DNA of 37,678 bases from CAYSCS01 sp964429695 (GTDB lineage: Bacteria; Acidobacteriota; Aminicenantia; Aminicenantales; Aminicenantaceae). Location: contig CAYSCS010000046.1 in the NCBI GenBank assembly GCA_964429695.1, positions 1-37,678 of the forward strand. The letters run 5' to 3'. Below the pieces are notes generated by a model. The model saw only the letters and a list, made by a program, of their open reading frames with translations, had not been told where the DNA came from and did not search any database. This document shows positions 1 through 7,976 of this stretch, piece after piece. How positions within the stretch are numbered: the first letter of the stretch is position 1; the number at the start of each line of letters is the position of its first letter. A program made the position numbers and the translations under genes.

Positions 1-171
1 AATTGCCATCTCACTGATCCACCACTTGTTCATCCGACAGGCTTCGTACATATGCTTCTTGAGGCGGATGGCTATTTTCTCTTTCAACACCCGTTTCCGA
101 TATTTGGGTATCCATACCAGATGATATTGAAGCCGATGTCTCGTATGGGCTCAGGTTGTGTATCTGGCCAT
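1..171 (-). pseudogene. tnpA: IS200/IS605-type TnpA transposase, N-terminal fragment with in-frame stop
   Basis: Read on the minus strand from an ATG at 171, this stretch encodes the start of a Y1 single-strand transposase: the conserved block HLVWIPKYRKRVL followed by a helix rich in K/R (LKKHMYEACRMNKWW) is typical of IS200/IS605 TnpA. The frame runs off the left edge of the window, so the HUH motif and catalytic tyrosine are not visible. Codon 7 is TGA (151-153), immediately after MARYTT, and no alternative start codon occurs between that stop and the conserved HLVW block. The copy is therefore probably inactive, unless readthrough or a sequencing error is involved. A 9-bp stem hairpin lies just upstream of the gene, as expected for the subterminal end of this family. 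Confidence 0.75.
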
Positions 172-238
172 AACCAGATTATGCCGGATTTGCCTCCACT
201 CCCCCAGCTTTGCTGGCTTCGTTCCGTGTGCCATTCAT

Positions 239-260
239 CCCCAGGCTTGAGAGCCTGGGG
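239..260. repeat. Subterminal hairpin of the IS200/IS605 element
   Basis: Arms CCCCAGGCT (239-247) and AGCCTGGGG (252-260) are perfectly complementary around a TGAG loop. In IS200/IS605 elements such imperfect palindromes are recognised by TnpA as single-stranded DNA. The position about 70 bases upstream of the tnpA ATG fits the left end. It could also act as a terminator for plus-strand transcription because a short T run follows. Confidence 0.65.
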
Positions 261-327
261 TTTTCTGCCTTCTTAGATAAATCCTTGAGGAAAAAATGGG
301 GTTAAGAACTAGGATTTTAGCTTGAGA

Positions 328-486
328 ATGAAGAATGGAATCTTTAAGGCTTTCACTAATCTTGAGCTCAAAAAAAATCTATTTTTTTCTTTTAAAATTT
401 GCAAAAACTATTTTACTGAAGAGCAAGAGTTTGTAGAAGTAGATGAAAGGATTCGTTTTATAAATTCTCAAGAAAAATCTTTATAG
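328..486 (+). CDS. Possible 52-aa hypothetical ORF between the IS end and nadB
   Basis: An ATG at 328 opens a 52-codon frame ending at TAG 484-486. The product is lysine- and phenylalanine-rich with a charged C-terminal part (FTEEQEFVEVDERIRFIN) that looks more protein-like than random. There is no Shine-Dalgarno sequence and no recognisable family. It could be a remnant of a gene interrupted by the neighbouring insertion element, or chance. Apart from this and a 12-base direct repeat (GGTGAACAAT at 486 and 498), the 277-506 stretch shows nothing else. Confidence 0.2.
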   Translation: MKNGIFKAFTNLELKKNLFFSFKICKNYFTEEQEFVEVDERIRFINSQEKSL

Positions 487-506
487 GTGAACAATATGGT
501 GAACAA

Positions 507-2081
507 TCAATTTTTTATGAAATGAGCTCCCCGGCTTACAGGATTACTCAAGGCAGCATAGGTGATGAGTAATGCAACCTGAATCCCATGTTTAAGCCCT
601 ACTATTTTTGCATCCATTCGAGCCTCTTTATAGAACTTATCAATCCTATGGCGCAAGTACTCCAGGTCTGCCTTGGCCCTTTCCAGCCTCTTCCGCGTCC
701 GAATTATTCCGGCATAATTCCACATCGTAGTCCTGATGACCTGCCAATCCTGATAGATGAGCGCAGGGTCAATTTCTTCTTCTATTTTGGGGTAATACCA
801 CTCATGAATTTCAGAGGGCTTGTAGGCTATCCTAGATTCGAAATGGGAAGCTATGTACCTTGCCGCCCTTGTTCCCCACACCAGCCCTTCAAGGAGCGAG
901 GTTGAGGCGAGGCGATTTGCGCCATGAACTCCTGTGCAAGAAACTTCCCCCACGGCGAAGAGCCCCTTGAGTGAAGTTCTTCCCCAGCCATCCACAAGAA
1001 CTCCTCCGCAACAATAATGAGCAGCAGGAACCACCGGGATTGGTTCCTTGGTGATATCAATCCCGTATTTCAAGCAGGTATGGTAAATATTGGGAAACCT
1101 CTTCTTGATATCAAATTTTGCGTAGGAGGCTAAATCGAGATAAACATAGCTTGAATCTGTCTCTATCATTTCTTCATAGATGGCTCGAGTGACTTCATCA
1201 CGAGGAGCAAGCTCTTTCTTCTCTGAGTAATCATCCATGAATGTCCTTCCATCTTTAGTTTTCAACCTAGCTCCTTCTCCCCTTACAGTCTCTGAAATCA
1301 GGAAACCATCTGCATCTCGGTGAAACAACGAAGTGGGATGAAACTGGATGTACTCCATGTTCACAATCCTCGCCCCCGCTCTGTAGGCCATGGCATATCC
1401 ATCTCCGATCGCCCCTCTCGGGTTTGAGGTGTAAAGATAGAGAGAACCGCATCCACCTGTAGCCAGGATTGTATAAGGTGCAAAAATTCGCTTTACTTCT
1501 CTAGTTCGATTGTCGAGCACATAAGCCCCGATGCATTGAGGCTCTCTATAGTAAGCAACAGGATCTTTCGAGTGATGAGGAACACTGAGAAGGTCAACTG
1601 CAGTGTGGTCCACAAGTATTTTCACATTCGGGTATTCTCTGAGTGCTGCTATTAGTCTCTCCTCTATGGTTTTTCCTGTCGTGTCCTTGATGTGTAGGAT
1701 TCTCCTCCGCGAATGGCCTGCTTCTTGAGCATAATCGAGGGAGTCGGGAGCACTTCTGGTGAAAGGGATCTGGAGCTCTCCAATGAGTATCCTGTTCACA
1801 AGCTCCTTCCCTTCCCTAACCAGAATGTCCACGGCTTCAGGATTATTAATCCCATCACCAGTTTTGATGATGTCATCTTTCAAAAGTTCGGGATCATCAT
1901 GAGGACCCAAAGAGACGATCCCACCCTGAGCGTAATAAGTGTTCGATTCTTCTGCCCTTTCATGTTTGGTGATAATCACCACCTCTAGTCCGCTTCTAGC
2001 CGCCTCTAAAGCTACGCTCGAGCCCGCGATTCCGCATCCTATTACCAGAAGCTCTGTGATAAGACTTTTTTCACCACCCAT
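507..2081 (-). CDS. nadB: L-aspartate oxidase
   Basis: Oxidises L-aspartate to iminoaspartate with FAD, using oxygen or fumarate as acceptor, the first step of de novo NAD synthesis in the cytoplasm. The 524-aa protein has the usual length for the family. Visible motifs are the N-terminal dinucleotide-binding VIGCGIAGSS (about residues 13-22), the ATGGCG turn, the flavoprotein FHPTSL and RGEGARL segments of the active site, the APRDEVTRA arginine region, and the C-terminal FAD segment with HGANRLASTSLLE. A C-terminal helical domain follows. The start is preceded by GGAG at good spacing inside the nadC tail, and only 4 bases separate it from nadC, so the two genes are co-transcribed and probably translationally coupled. 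Quinolinate synthase (nadA), the next enzyme, is not in the window. Confidence 0.96.
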   Translation of the reverse strand: MGGEKSLITELLVIGCGIAGSSVALEAARSGLEVVIITKHERAEESNTYYAQGGIVSLGPHDDPELLKDDIIKTGDGINNPEAVDILVREGKELVNRILIGELQIPFTRSAPDSLDYAQEAGHSRRRILHIKDTTGKTIEERLIAALREYPNVKILVDHTAVDLLSVPHHSKDPVAYYREPQCIGAYVLDNRTREVKRIFAPYTILATGGCGSLYLYTSNPRGAIGDGYAMAYRAGARIVNMEYIQFHPTSLFHRDADGFLISETVRGEGARLKTKDGRTFMDDYSEKKELAPRDEVTRAIYEEMIETDSSYVYLDLASYAKFDIKKRFPNIYHTCLKYGIDITKEPIPVVPAAHYCCGGVLVDGWGRTSLKGLFAVGEVSCTGVHGANRLASTSLLEGLVWGTRAARYIASHFESRIAYKPSEIHEWYYPKIEEEIDPALIYQDWQVIRTTMWNYAGIIRTRKRLERAKADLEYLRHRIDKFYKEARMDAKIVGLKHGIQVALLITYAALSNPVSRGAHFIKN

Positions 2082-2085
2082 TTCT

Positions 2086-2919
2086 TTACTCCAGAAATTC
2101 CATACTGATGTCTATGGCCGGTGAGGAATGAGTTAAAGCCCCCACAGAAATGAAATCCACTCCAAGATTTGCTACCTCCTTTATTCTCTTCAGATTCATC
2201 CTTCCTGAAGCTTCCACAGGAATCCTCCCTGAAACAAATTCAACCGCAGCCTTCATTTCCTCCAGGCTCATGTTATCAAGCATAATCATGTCCACACCGC
2301 AAACCAAGGCTTCTTTCACTTCTTCAAGACTCGAAGCCTCTACCTCTATCTTTACTCCCACTGGAAACCTTTCCCTCACCCGAGACACGGCCTCTGAGAT
2401 TGTTCCTGCTAATCTCCTGTGATTATCTTTTATGAGCACCATCTCTGAAAGGTTCATTCTATGATTCATCCCTCCACCCATCCTCACCGCATACTTCTCC
2501 AGGGCTCTCAAGCAGGGAGTTGTCTTCCGGGTATCGAGGATTTTTGCCTTAGTCATTTCTACAGCCTTAACATATCTATGAGTAAGGGTAGCAATCCCAG
2601 ACATTCGCTGGAGAAAATTGAGAGCCGTCCTCTCCCCCTGGAGGAGAGCAAGCGATTTCCCCTCGATTAAGGCAAGCCTCTCATTTTTTCTAAATTTTTC
2701 ACCATCTCGAAGAAAACTAGTGAAAGAAACTTCCCTGTCAATCTTTTCAAAGACCCTTTTGGCCACATCTATGCCCGCAAGGATACCCGCTTGGCGGGCC
2801 ACTATTGAAGCTCTGGAAAAAGAACCTCGGGAGACAATGCTTTCAGAAGTCAGATCGCCAGCTGGCATATCTTCTTTGAGGGCTTCAGCGATGATTCTGT
2901 CCAGGAATTTATCGTCCAT
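2086..2919 (-). CDS. nadC: Nicotinate-nucleotide pyrophosphorylase (carboxylating), quinolinate phosphoribosyltransferase
   Basis: Converts quinolinate and PRPP to nicotinate mononucleotide, CO2 and pyrophosphate. The 277-aa length is normal. An N-terminal alpha/beta sandwich is followed by the barrel, with the typical LNFLQRMSGIAT helix, the substrate-binding ILDTRKTTPCLR segment, the GGGMNHRMNLSEMVLIKDNH block, EVEASSLEE and the phosphate-binding ends MLDN, EASG and ISVGALTHS. It is the first gene of a nadC-nadB operon. No Shine-Dalgarno sequence precedes the ATG; instead a perfect TATAAT ends 8 bases upstream on this strand, so the mRNA may be leaderless. An operator-like palindrome at 2956-2987 lies just upstream. 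Confidence 0.96.
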   Translation of the reverse strand: MDDKFLDRIIAEALKEDMPAGDLTSESIVSRGSFSRASIVARQAGILAGIDVAKRVFEKIDREVSFTSFLRDGEKFRKNERLALIEGKSLALLQGERTALNFLQRMSGIATLTHRYVKAVEMTKAKILDTRKTTPCLRALEKYAVRMGGGMNHRMNLSEMVLIKDNHRRLAGTISEAVSRVRERFPVGVKIEVEASSLEEVKEALVCGVDMIMLDNMSLEEMKAAVEFVSGRIPVEASGRMNLKRIKEVANLGVDFISVGALTHSSPAIDISMEFLE

Positions 2920-2927
2920 GATTAGAA

Positions 2928-2933
2928 ATTATA
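2928..2933 (-). promoter_or_regulatory. Probable -10 box of the nadC-nadB operon
   Basis: On the minus strand a perfect TATAAT lies 8 bases before the nadC ATG. No good -35 hexamer is visible at standard spacing. A transcription start 6-7 bases downstream would fall at or next to the ATG, giving a leaderless transcript, which agrees with the lack of a ribosome-binding site. Confidence 0.5.
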
Positions 2934-2955
2934 ATTTTTTCTTAACTAAAACAAA

Positions 2956-2987
2956 AGAGATTGAATTAAATAATTGACTTAATCTCT
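2956..2987. promoter_or_regulatory. 32-bp imperfect palindrome, candidate operator between nadC and the 3011 gene
   Basis: Left arm AGAGATTGAATTAA and right arm TTGACTTAATCTCT are inverted repeats with 11 of 14 positions matching (the outer seven perfectly), separated by ATAA. The right arm overlaps the putative -35 hexamer of the plus-strand promoter and the site sits about 25 bases upstream of the nadC -10 box. A dimeric repressor could control both directions. NAD genes in other bacteria are controlled by NiaR, NrtR or NadR; the sequence alone does not say which, if any, applies. Confidence 0.45.
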
Positions 2988-3002
2988 ATCTTCGAATTTA
3001 AT
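2974..3002 (+). promoter_or_regulatory. Promoter of the 3011 gene (possibly leaderless)
   Basis: TTGACT (2974-2979), a 17-base spacer and TTTAAT (2997-3002) each match the sigma70 consensus at 5 of 6 positions. The -10 ends 8 bases before the ATG at 3011, so transcription would begin at or just before the start codon. Confidence 0.5.
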
Positions 3003-3010
3003 ATCCAGGA

Positions 3011-4033
3011 ATGCTGAGACATAAACATGTTTACCTCTTCCTCTCTTTTTCAATCTCAATCATCCTCATCTGGGTTTTAATCCGCCAAATAAACCTCAAA
3101 GACCTCATTCAGGTCCTCTCGCTCTTATATTTTCCTGCCTTCTTGGCTTACGTTGCCTGTTCGCTCCTAGGAGCAGGACTCCGAGCCTGGAGATACAAGA
3201 TCCTTCTTCTTCCGCTCAGGATAAGCTGGGGAAACATCCTGCTGGTAACCTTCATCCGTAACCTGTTTGTCGACCTCCTTCCTGCTCGGATAGGGTCTCT
3301 TTCCTACATCTATGTTCTTAACAAAAGGCTAAATTATTCATTCGAATCAGCGACCTCCACATTTCTCTTCTCTTTTGTGTTTGATTTCTTGACGTTGAGT
3401 CCCTTCCTGGCTAGCTCTATCTTTGCCGTAGGTTCTGGCGCTTCTATGATTTCGACCAAACCCCTGCTAATCTTTACCCTCATCTTCTTTCTCCTTATCT
3501 TCATCCTTTTCTGGAAGATTTCAGAGTTCATTCTGGTTTCTACCAGAATATACGAATCTCTGTTAAGAATTTTAAAAACAAGGAATAAGGAGTGGGCCTC
3601 AAAGTCTTTGGACAAATTGAAACTAACCGTAGAAGAAATCAAGCATATCCAGCAGAGAAAGATATACTGGCGAGTTTTTGGGCTTTCTCTTCTAATTCGC
3701 CTCTCTAAATATTGCTCTCTTCTTCTTCTTCTCTATGCCTTGCTGCGGAGTCAGGGATATTCATTACAAAGACTCAGCCTGTGGAAGACAATCCTGGGAA
3801 CCACAGGAGCAGAATTGACTTCCATTCTCCCTGTAAAAGGTCTTGCGGGATTCGGAACCTGGGAATCAGCCTGGTCTCTGACGTATAAGTTGTTGGGCTT
3901 TGAAGCGCGCATAGCTATAATTTCGGGCATAGGGGTTCATCTCATCACAAACCTTTTCGAGTACTCACTGGGAACGATGAGCATAATCTTGCTCGCCATC
4001 ACGGCCCTTCGTATGAAAAGAGGGAAAAAATAG
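3011..4033 (+). CDS. YbhN/LPG-synthase-type (UPF0104) integral membrane protein
   Basis: A 340-aa polytopic inner-membrane protein of the lysylphosphatidylglycerol synthase transmembrane-domain family (UPF0104/YbhN, AglD-related). Visible family features include the first membrane helix (LFLSFSISIILIWVLI), the GLRAWRYKILL segment, the conserved FIRNLFVDLLPARIGSLSYIY block and the late motif LPVKGLAGFGTWE. About eight hydrophobic segments can be counted. It has only the membrane part, without the soluble aminoacyl-transferase domain of MprF. Members are thought to move or use lipids or lipid-linked sugars, but the substrate cannot be read here. It is followed 19 bases later by tldD, so they are probably co-transcribed. 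The ATG directly follows AGGA, too close for normal ribosome binding, which supports leaderless expression. Confidence 0.8.
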   Translation: MLRHKHVYLFLSFSISIILIWVLIRQINLKDLIQVLSLLYFPAFLAYVACSLLGAGLRAWRYKILLLPLRISWGNILLVTFIRNLFVDLLPARIGSLSYIYVLNKRLNYSFESATSTFLFSFVFDFLTLSPFLASSIFAVGSGASMISTKPLLIFTLIFFLLIFILFWKISEFILVSTRIYESLLRILKTRNKEWASKSLDKLKLTVEEIKHIQQRKIYWRVFGLSLLIRLSKYCSLLLLLYALLRSQGYSLQRLSLWKTILGTTGAELTSILPVKGLAGFGTWESAWSLTYKLLGFEARIAIISGIGVHLITNLFEYSLGTMSIILLAITALRMKRGKK

Positions 4034-4052
4034 ATTAAAATATATAAAGCGG

Positions 4053-5480
4053 ATGAAAAAAGAACCTTTTGATCCAGAAGAAAGATTTGGGGTCTCATTT
4101 TCTACACTCAAAAGAATTCTCGACCTTGCCCTTTTAAAAGGAGGCGAATTCTCAGAAGTTTTTCTTGAATACAGAATATACAACCTCATCAACATGGAAG
4201 AAGACATAATAAAGGAGACTGCAGAGAGCATTTCAATCGGTCTTGGGTTAAGGGTCGTCTCTGGAGAGAAAACCGGATTCGGATACACGAACAACTTTGA
4301 AGTGGAAAACTTAGAAAGAGTAGCCCGTACCGCCTCCTCGATAGCTCAAGGCACAAGAGAAAAAGCCTCTCTTCCCTTCCATCCATCCCTCCCCCCTAAA
4401 AACTTCTACCCTTTAAAGACACTCCTCAATCAAGAGCCCCTGAAGAAGAAAATATCTCTTGTTAAAAGAGCCTATCAGAGCGCTTTACGTTTTGATAAAA
4501 AAGTAAAAAAGGTTAAGACCACCTATACTGAGCTCCTTCAATACATAACCATCCTCAACTCTGAAGGACTCCTCATTTCTGACCTTCGTCCCTTGCTCAA
4601 GCTTACTTGTGTTTCAATCGCAGAGTCGGACAAAACACGCGAAGCCGGTTATTATGGAGGGGGAGGAAGAGTTGGTCTCGAATATTTCCTCACTTCTCTC
4701 ACTCCTGAGGAGATTGGAGAAGAGGCTTCCAGAGAGGCCCTTCTTCTCCTTGAGGCCTCACCCCCACCCGCAGGAGAAATGCCTGTGGTCCTTGCCGCAG
4801 GGGAAAGTGGGGTTCTCATCCACGAAGCCGTAGGGCATCTTCTTGAGGCTGATTTTAACCGAAAAAAAACCTCAATTTTCTGGAACAAGATGGGAAAAAA
4901 GGTCGCTTCATCCCAGGTGACTATTTTCGACGACCCCACAATTCCCTTCTTCAGAGGTTCATATAACATGGACGATGAAGGAACCATTCCCCAGAAAACA
5001 ATCCTCGTCGAGAGGGGGAAAATGATGGGTTTTCTTCAAGACAAACTTTCTTCCAGGCTCATGGGAATGCCTCCAACTGGACACGGGAGAAGACAGGATT
5101 ATTCCTCAATTCCCTTGCCCAGAATGAGTAACACTTACATTGCCGAGGGTGAATTCTCCCCCGATGAAATAATCTCCTCAGTAAGAAAGGGATTCTATGC
5201 CGCAAAGTATCAGGGAGGACAAGTAGAGGATTCAGGCAAATTTACTTTTTCTGTAAGCGCTGGCTACTTAATCGAAGAAGGAAGGCTTACAGCGCCGGTC
5301 AAACAGGCAACCTTAATCGGCTCAAACATCGACATCCTCAACAAGATAGAGATGGTAGGTTCAGATTTAAAATTTGGACTCCAGACAGGCACTTGCAGCA
5401 AAGAAGGCCAGGAAATCCCTGTAACAGACGGTTGTCCGACTTTGAAGATAAGCTCGATGACAGTAGGGGGCAGGGAGTGA
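4053..5480 (+). CDS. tldD: TldD-family zinc metalloprotease
   Basis: TldD is the catalytic half of the TldD-TldE heterodimer, which degrades unfolded peptides in the cytoplasm and in some bacteria processes modified peptides such as microcin B17. The 475-aa protein has the metal-binding HEAVGH at residues 257-262 within a GESGVLIHEAVGHLLEADF segment. It also has the C-terminal TGTCSKEGQ block, whose cysteine is the third metal ligand in the family, and the closing SSMTVGG. An N-terminal domain with the EYRIYNLINMEED strand pattern is also typical. It overlaps the next gene by GTGA at 5477, so TldD and TldE are translationally coupled and probably made in equal amounts. Confidence 0.95.
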   Translation: MKKEPFDPEERFGVSFSTLKRILDLALLKGGEFSEVFLEYRIYNLINMEEDIIKETAESISIGLGLRVVSGEKTGFGYTNNFEVENLERVARTASSIAQGTREKASLPFHPSLPPKNFYPLKTLLNQEPLKKKISLVKRAYQSALRFDKKVKKVKTTYTELLQYITILNSEGLLISDLRPLLKLTCVSIAESDKTREAGYYGGGGRVGLEYFLTSLTPEEIGEEASREALLLLEASPPPAGEMPVVLAAGESGVLIHEAVGHLLEADFNRKKTSIFWNKMGKKVASSQVTIFDDPTIPFFRGSYNMDDEGTIPQKTILVERGKMMGFLQDKLSSRLMGMPPTGHGRRQDYSSIPLPRMSNTYIAEGEFSPDEIISSVRKGFYAAKYQGGQVEDSGKFTFSVSAGYLIEEGRLTAPVKQATLIGSNIDILNKIEMVGSDLKFGLQTGTCSKEGQEIPVTDGCPTLKISSMTVGGRE

Positions 5481-6826
5481 AAAATTCCTTGTTCAAAGAA
5501 AGCTCCCTGAAAGAATTGGCAGAATTCCTGGTCAATTATGCGCTCAAAAAGGGAGCGGATGAAGTTGAAGTAACTCTCACAGAGACAAGTGAATTCACAG
5601 TGGATGTAAGATGGGGAAATGTGGAAAACCTGATTGAGGCAAAATCAAGGCAAGTTGGACTTCGAGTAATAAAAGATAAAAAGACTGCTTTCGCCTCATC
5701 TTCGGACCTTGCGCCTGAGACTCTGAAGCGCTTAGCGAGTAACGCTCTCGAGCGTGCCCTTTTCTCTAACTCGGATGAATTTGCAGGGCTCCCTCCTCCT
5801 TCTAAGGTAGAATTTGACCTAGAAGCCCTGAGGCTCTATGACCCTGAAATACCTCGCCTTGAAACGCAGCAGAAAATAAAGATTGCCGAAGAAACAGAAA
5901 AAATTGCCCTTTCGGATAAAAGAATAACAAATTCACACGGTTCAACCTTTGAAACGCGAGAAGCAAAAACAATCCTCGCCAATTCCAATGGCTTTCTTCA
6001 TGGCTATAAGGAAACCCTCTGCAGCCTGAGTCTCGCCCTTCAGGCAGGAGAGACAGACAAAAGGGTAGAAGATTCCTGGTCGTCCACAAAGAGACATTTC
6101 AAAGAGCTTGAATCCCCAGAAGAAGTAGCACAAAAAGCAGTGCAGAGGACGGTTCGCCAGCTCAACCCAAGAAAAATCCCTACTCAGAGAGTTCCCGTCG
6201 TGTTTGAACCAACCATGACCTCTTGGCTCCTGGGGTTTATCTTTTCCTGCGTCTCTGGGGTTGCCATCTATCAGAAGGCTTCATTCCTTGAAGGTCGCCT
6301 GGGTGAAAGGATAGCAAATCCGGCGATCACCATCTTCGATGACGGCTTACTCCCGGGCAAGTTGGGGACAAGACCGTTTGATTCAGAGGGTGTTCCTTCT
6401 CAAAAAACGGTGATCATCGAAAAAGGAGTCCTCAAAAATTATCTGTGTAATACCTATGCCGCAAGAAAACTAAACCTTCGCTCAACCGGGAATGCGGAGG
6501 GCCCTGGTGTAAGCCCCAACAATTTCTATCTTCAACCCGGAGAAACACCACCTCAGGAAATAATCCGCAGCTTAGAAAAAGGACTCATCCTCATTCGTTG
6601 CCTCGGACTGGGTCTCAATCCTTTGACAGGTGATATTTCGAGAGGAGCTTTCGGTCTCTGGGTAGAAAAGGGGGAAATACTCTACCCGGTCTCGGAAATA
6701 ACCATATCCGGAAACCTGGGTCAAATACTTGAAGACATAGAAATCATCGGGAATGACCTTGAATTTCGGAGTATCTTTTCCGGGCCAACGATAAAAGTCA
6801 GAGAATTGATCCTCGCAGGTTATTAG
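5477..6826 (+). CDS. pmbA: TldE/PmbA-family protein
   Basis: The non-catalytic partner of TldD. The 449-aa protein aligns in layout with TldD (ADEVEVTLTE N-terminal strand, IFDDGLLPGKLGTRPFDSEGVPSQKT in the middle, GNDLEFRS near the end) but lacks HExxxH, as expected for TldE. The start chosen is GTG at 5477, preceded by the purine-rich AGGGGGCAGGG and overlapping the tldD stop codon. An ATG at 5393 in the same frame would add 28 residues that duplicate coding space of the tldD C-terminus and do not look like the family. The TldD/TldE heterodimer forms a closed cavity in known structures; the active site is supplied by TldD. Confidence 0.93.
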   Translation: MKNSLFKESSLKELAEFLVNYALKKGADEVEVTLTETSEFTVDVRWGNVENLIEAKSRQVGLRVIKDKKTAFASSSDLAPETLKRLASNALERALFSNSDEFAGLPPPSKVEFDLEALRLYDPEIPRLETQQKIKIAEETEKIALSDKRITNSHGSTFETREAKTILANSNGFLHGYKETLCSLSLALQAGETDKRVEDSWSSTKRHFKELESPEEVAQKAVQRTVRQLNPRKIPTQRVPVVFEPTMTSWLLGFIFSCVSGVAIYQKASFLEGRLGERIANPAITIFDDGLLPGKLGTRPFDSEGVPSQKTVIIEKGVLKNYLCNTYAARKLNLRSTGNAEGPGVSPNNFYLQPGETPPQEIIRSLEKGLILIRCLGLGLNPLTGDISRGAFGLWVEKGEILYPVSEITISGNLGQILEDIEIIGNDLEFRSIFSGPTIKVRELILAGY

Positions 6827-6878
6827 AACCATTTTTCAAGCACTAAGCAACGATCAAAAAAAGCTTTTTCTGAGGAGC

Positions 6879-7454
6879 CTAAAATCGGTTGAAATGGACA
6901 ATCTCCTCAAGCCTCCTTTTGGGAACATGGAGCACACCTCCTTCATCCTTCCAATACTTGACTGAATCCTTCATCTCCTCGATAACAGGCATCTCCGCGG
7001 GGTAACCCAGAGCAAGAACAGAATCTATCGCATAATACTCAGGAATCTTAAGGGTTTTCCGCAACTTCTTTCTTTCTATGGAGATGAGCCAACAACTGCC
7101 AATTCCTTTTTCCCAAGCAGCAAGGATCATATTCTCAACAGCTGCTCCCACATCCCTTTCATATTTCTCGCTTCTTATCCTCTTATTCACCAGGACGATG
7201 ATGTAAGCCTGAGGTTCATACCCCGGCTTGGGGTTTCCCTCGGGGGCGATGTAAGCTGCCCATCTCAGCGAAGGAAAAATACTCCTCCTCAACTCTTCAT
7301 CCTCGACCACCAAATACTCAAGAGGTTGAAGGTTTGCTGCTGAAGGAGCCAACCTCGCAGCATTTACCAGCGAAATGAGGTCATCCCTAGAAATTAAATC
7401 TCGCTTAAACTGTCTTATTGACCTTCTGGAAACAATCACTTCATAAACTTTCAT
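6879..7454 (-). CDS. Nitroreductase-family FMN oxidoreductase
   Basis: A 191-aa protein of the nitroreductase fold, which binds FMN at a dimer interface and reduces substrates with NAD(P)H. The N-terminal SRRSIRQF is the FMN phosphate-binding segment, followed by RLAPSAANLQP and the C-terminal GIGSCWLIS...LALGYP motif. The preferred start is the ATG at 7454, which follows the strong AGGAGG by four bases. An upstream ATG at 7481 overlaps the thioredoxin stop (ATGA) and would add nine residues with no family similarity. It is the last gene of the tricorn-thioredoxin-nitroreductase group, which hints at a redox role, but the substrate is unknown. Confidence 0.88.
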   Translation of the reverse strand: MKVYEVIVSRRSIRQFKRDLISRDDLISLVNAARLAPSAANLQPLEYLVVEDEELRRSIFPSLRWAAYIAPEGNPKPGYEPQAYIIVLVNKRIRSEKYERDVGAAVENMILAAWEKGIGSCWLISIERKKLRKTLKIPEYYAIDSVLALGYPAEMPVIEEMKDSVKYWKDEGGVLHVPKRRLEEIVHFNRF

Positions 7455-7477
7455 GCCTCCTCCTCTTGCCCTAATTC

Positions 7478-7915
7478 TCATGCCCTACTCGCAACCCAGA
7501 GCGCAAAATCTGCCTCTGGCATCGCTCCGCTTATCCTTCCCATCTCTCTACCTTTGCGGAAGATTATGAAGGTGGGAACAGATTGTATCCCTAAAGAAGA
7601 GGCTAACTCTGGATGAAGGTCTACGTTCACTTTAACTACCATTATTTCTCCTGCCCTTCTTTTGGCAAGGCCCTCAAGCACAGGATGCATGAGCTGACAG
7701 GGCGAACACCTGGGTGAGTAGAAATCAACTAGGACTGAAAGAACAGAACTGGAGAGGAGATGGTTAATTCCCTTAGCATCTGTCTCCACAACCATGCCAG
7801 GCTCTGGAAGAGGATTCTTGCAGCGGCCACAGAGCACCTTCTTCCCCAGCGCCTCAAGGGGAAAATTGTTTGCCGCTCCACAGTGAACACAGAGAACCTT
7901 TCGTTTTTCTTTCAT
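7478..7915 (-). CDS. Thioredoxin with N-terminal zinc ribbon (Trx2/TrxC type), CSPC active site
   Basis: A 145-aa thioredoxin related to TrxC. Two CxxC pairs at C9/C12 and C29/C32 form the zinc-binding N-terminal extension typical of thioredoxin 2. The thioredoxin fold starts near residue 45 with VLVDFYSPRC and carries CSPC at 70-73 instead of the usual CGPC. The cis-proline segment VPTFIIFRKGRE follows. The changed residue between the cysteines would be expected to shift redox potential. A very good AGGAGGT lies eight bases before the ATG. It is probably expressed with the tricorn protease upstream (61 bases) and the nitroreductase downstream (overlap or short gap). It acts in the cytoplasm since it has no signal peptide. 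Confidence 0.92.
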   Translation of the reverse strand: MKEKRKVLCVHCGAANNFPLEALGKKVLCGRCKNPLPEPGMVVETDAKGINHLLSSSVLSVLVDFYSPRCSPCQLMHPVLEGLAKRRAGEIMVVKVNVDLHPELASSLGIQSVPTFIIFRKGREMGRISGAMPEADFALWVASRA

Positions 7916-7976
7916 TCAAGCTACCTCCTTCCTCCCTACGATTATCCCTCGATAGAGAAGATGAGATTTTTTATTC

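Larger units (their letters stand above)
1..276 (-). mobile_element. End of an IS200/IS605-family element (partial)
   Basis: The TnpA start and a strong imperfection-free hairpin beyond it mark one end of an IS200/IS605-type element; the rest lies outside the window to the left. The outer boundary near 276 is approximate because these elements make no target-site duplication and have no terminal inverted repeats that would fix it. A small second hairpin, CCAGC-TTT-GCTGG at 204-216, lies between the terminal hairpin and tnpA. Confidence 0.6.

Noticed and set aside
486..507. GGTGAACAAT direct repeat near the nadB stop
   Set aside because: Two copies only and very short; could be chance or a replication slip, not a target-site duplication for the IS200-type element, which makes none.
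5393..5476. Longer pmbA start at ATG 5393
   Set aside because: The added 28 residues overlap tldD and lack similarity to the family; the GTG at 5477 has a good Shine-Dalgarno sequence and couples to the tldD stop.
6856..6868. AAAAAAGCTTTTT palindrome between pmbA and the nitroreductase gene
   Set aside because: Only the short A/T arms pair around GC; insufficient for a confident terminator call.
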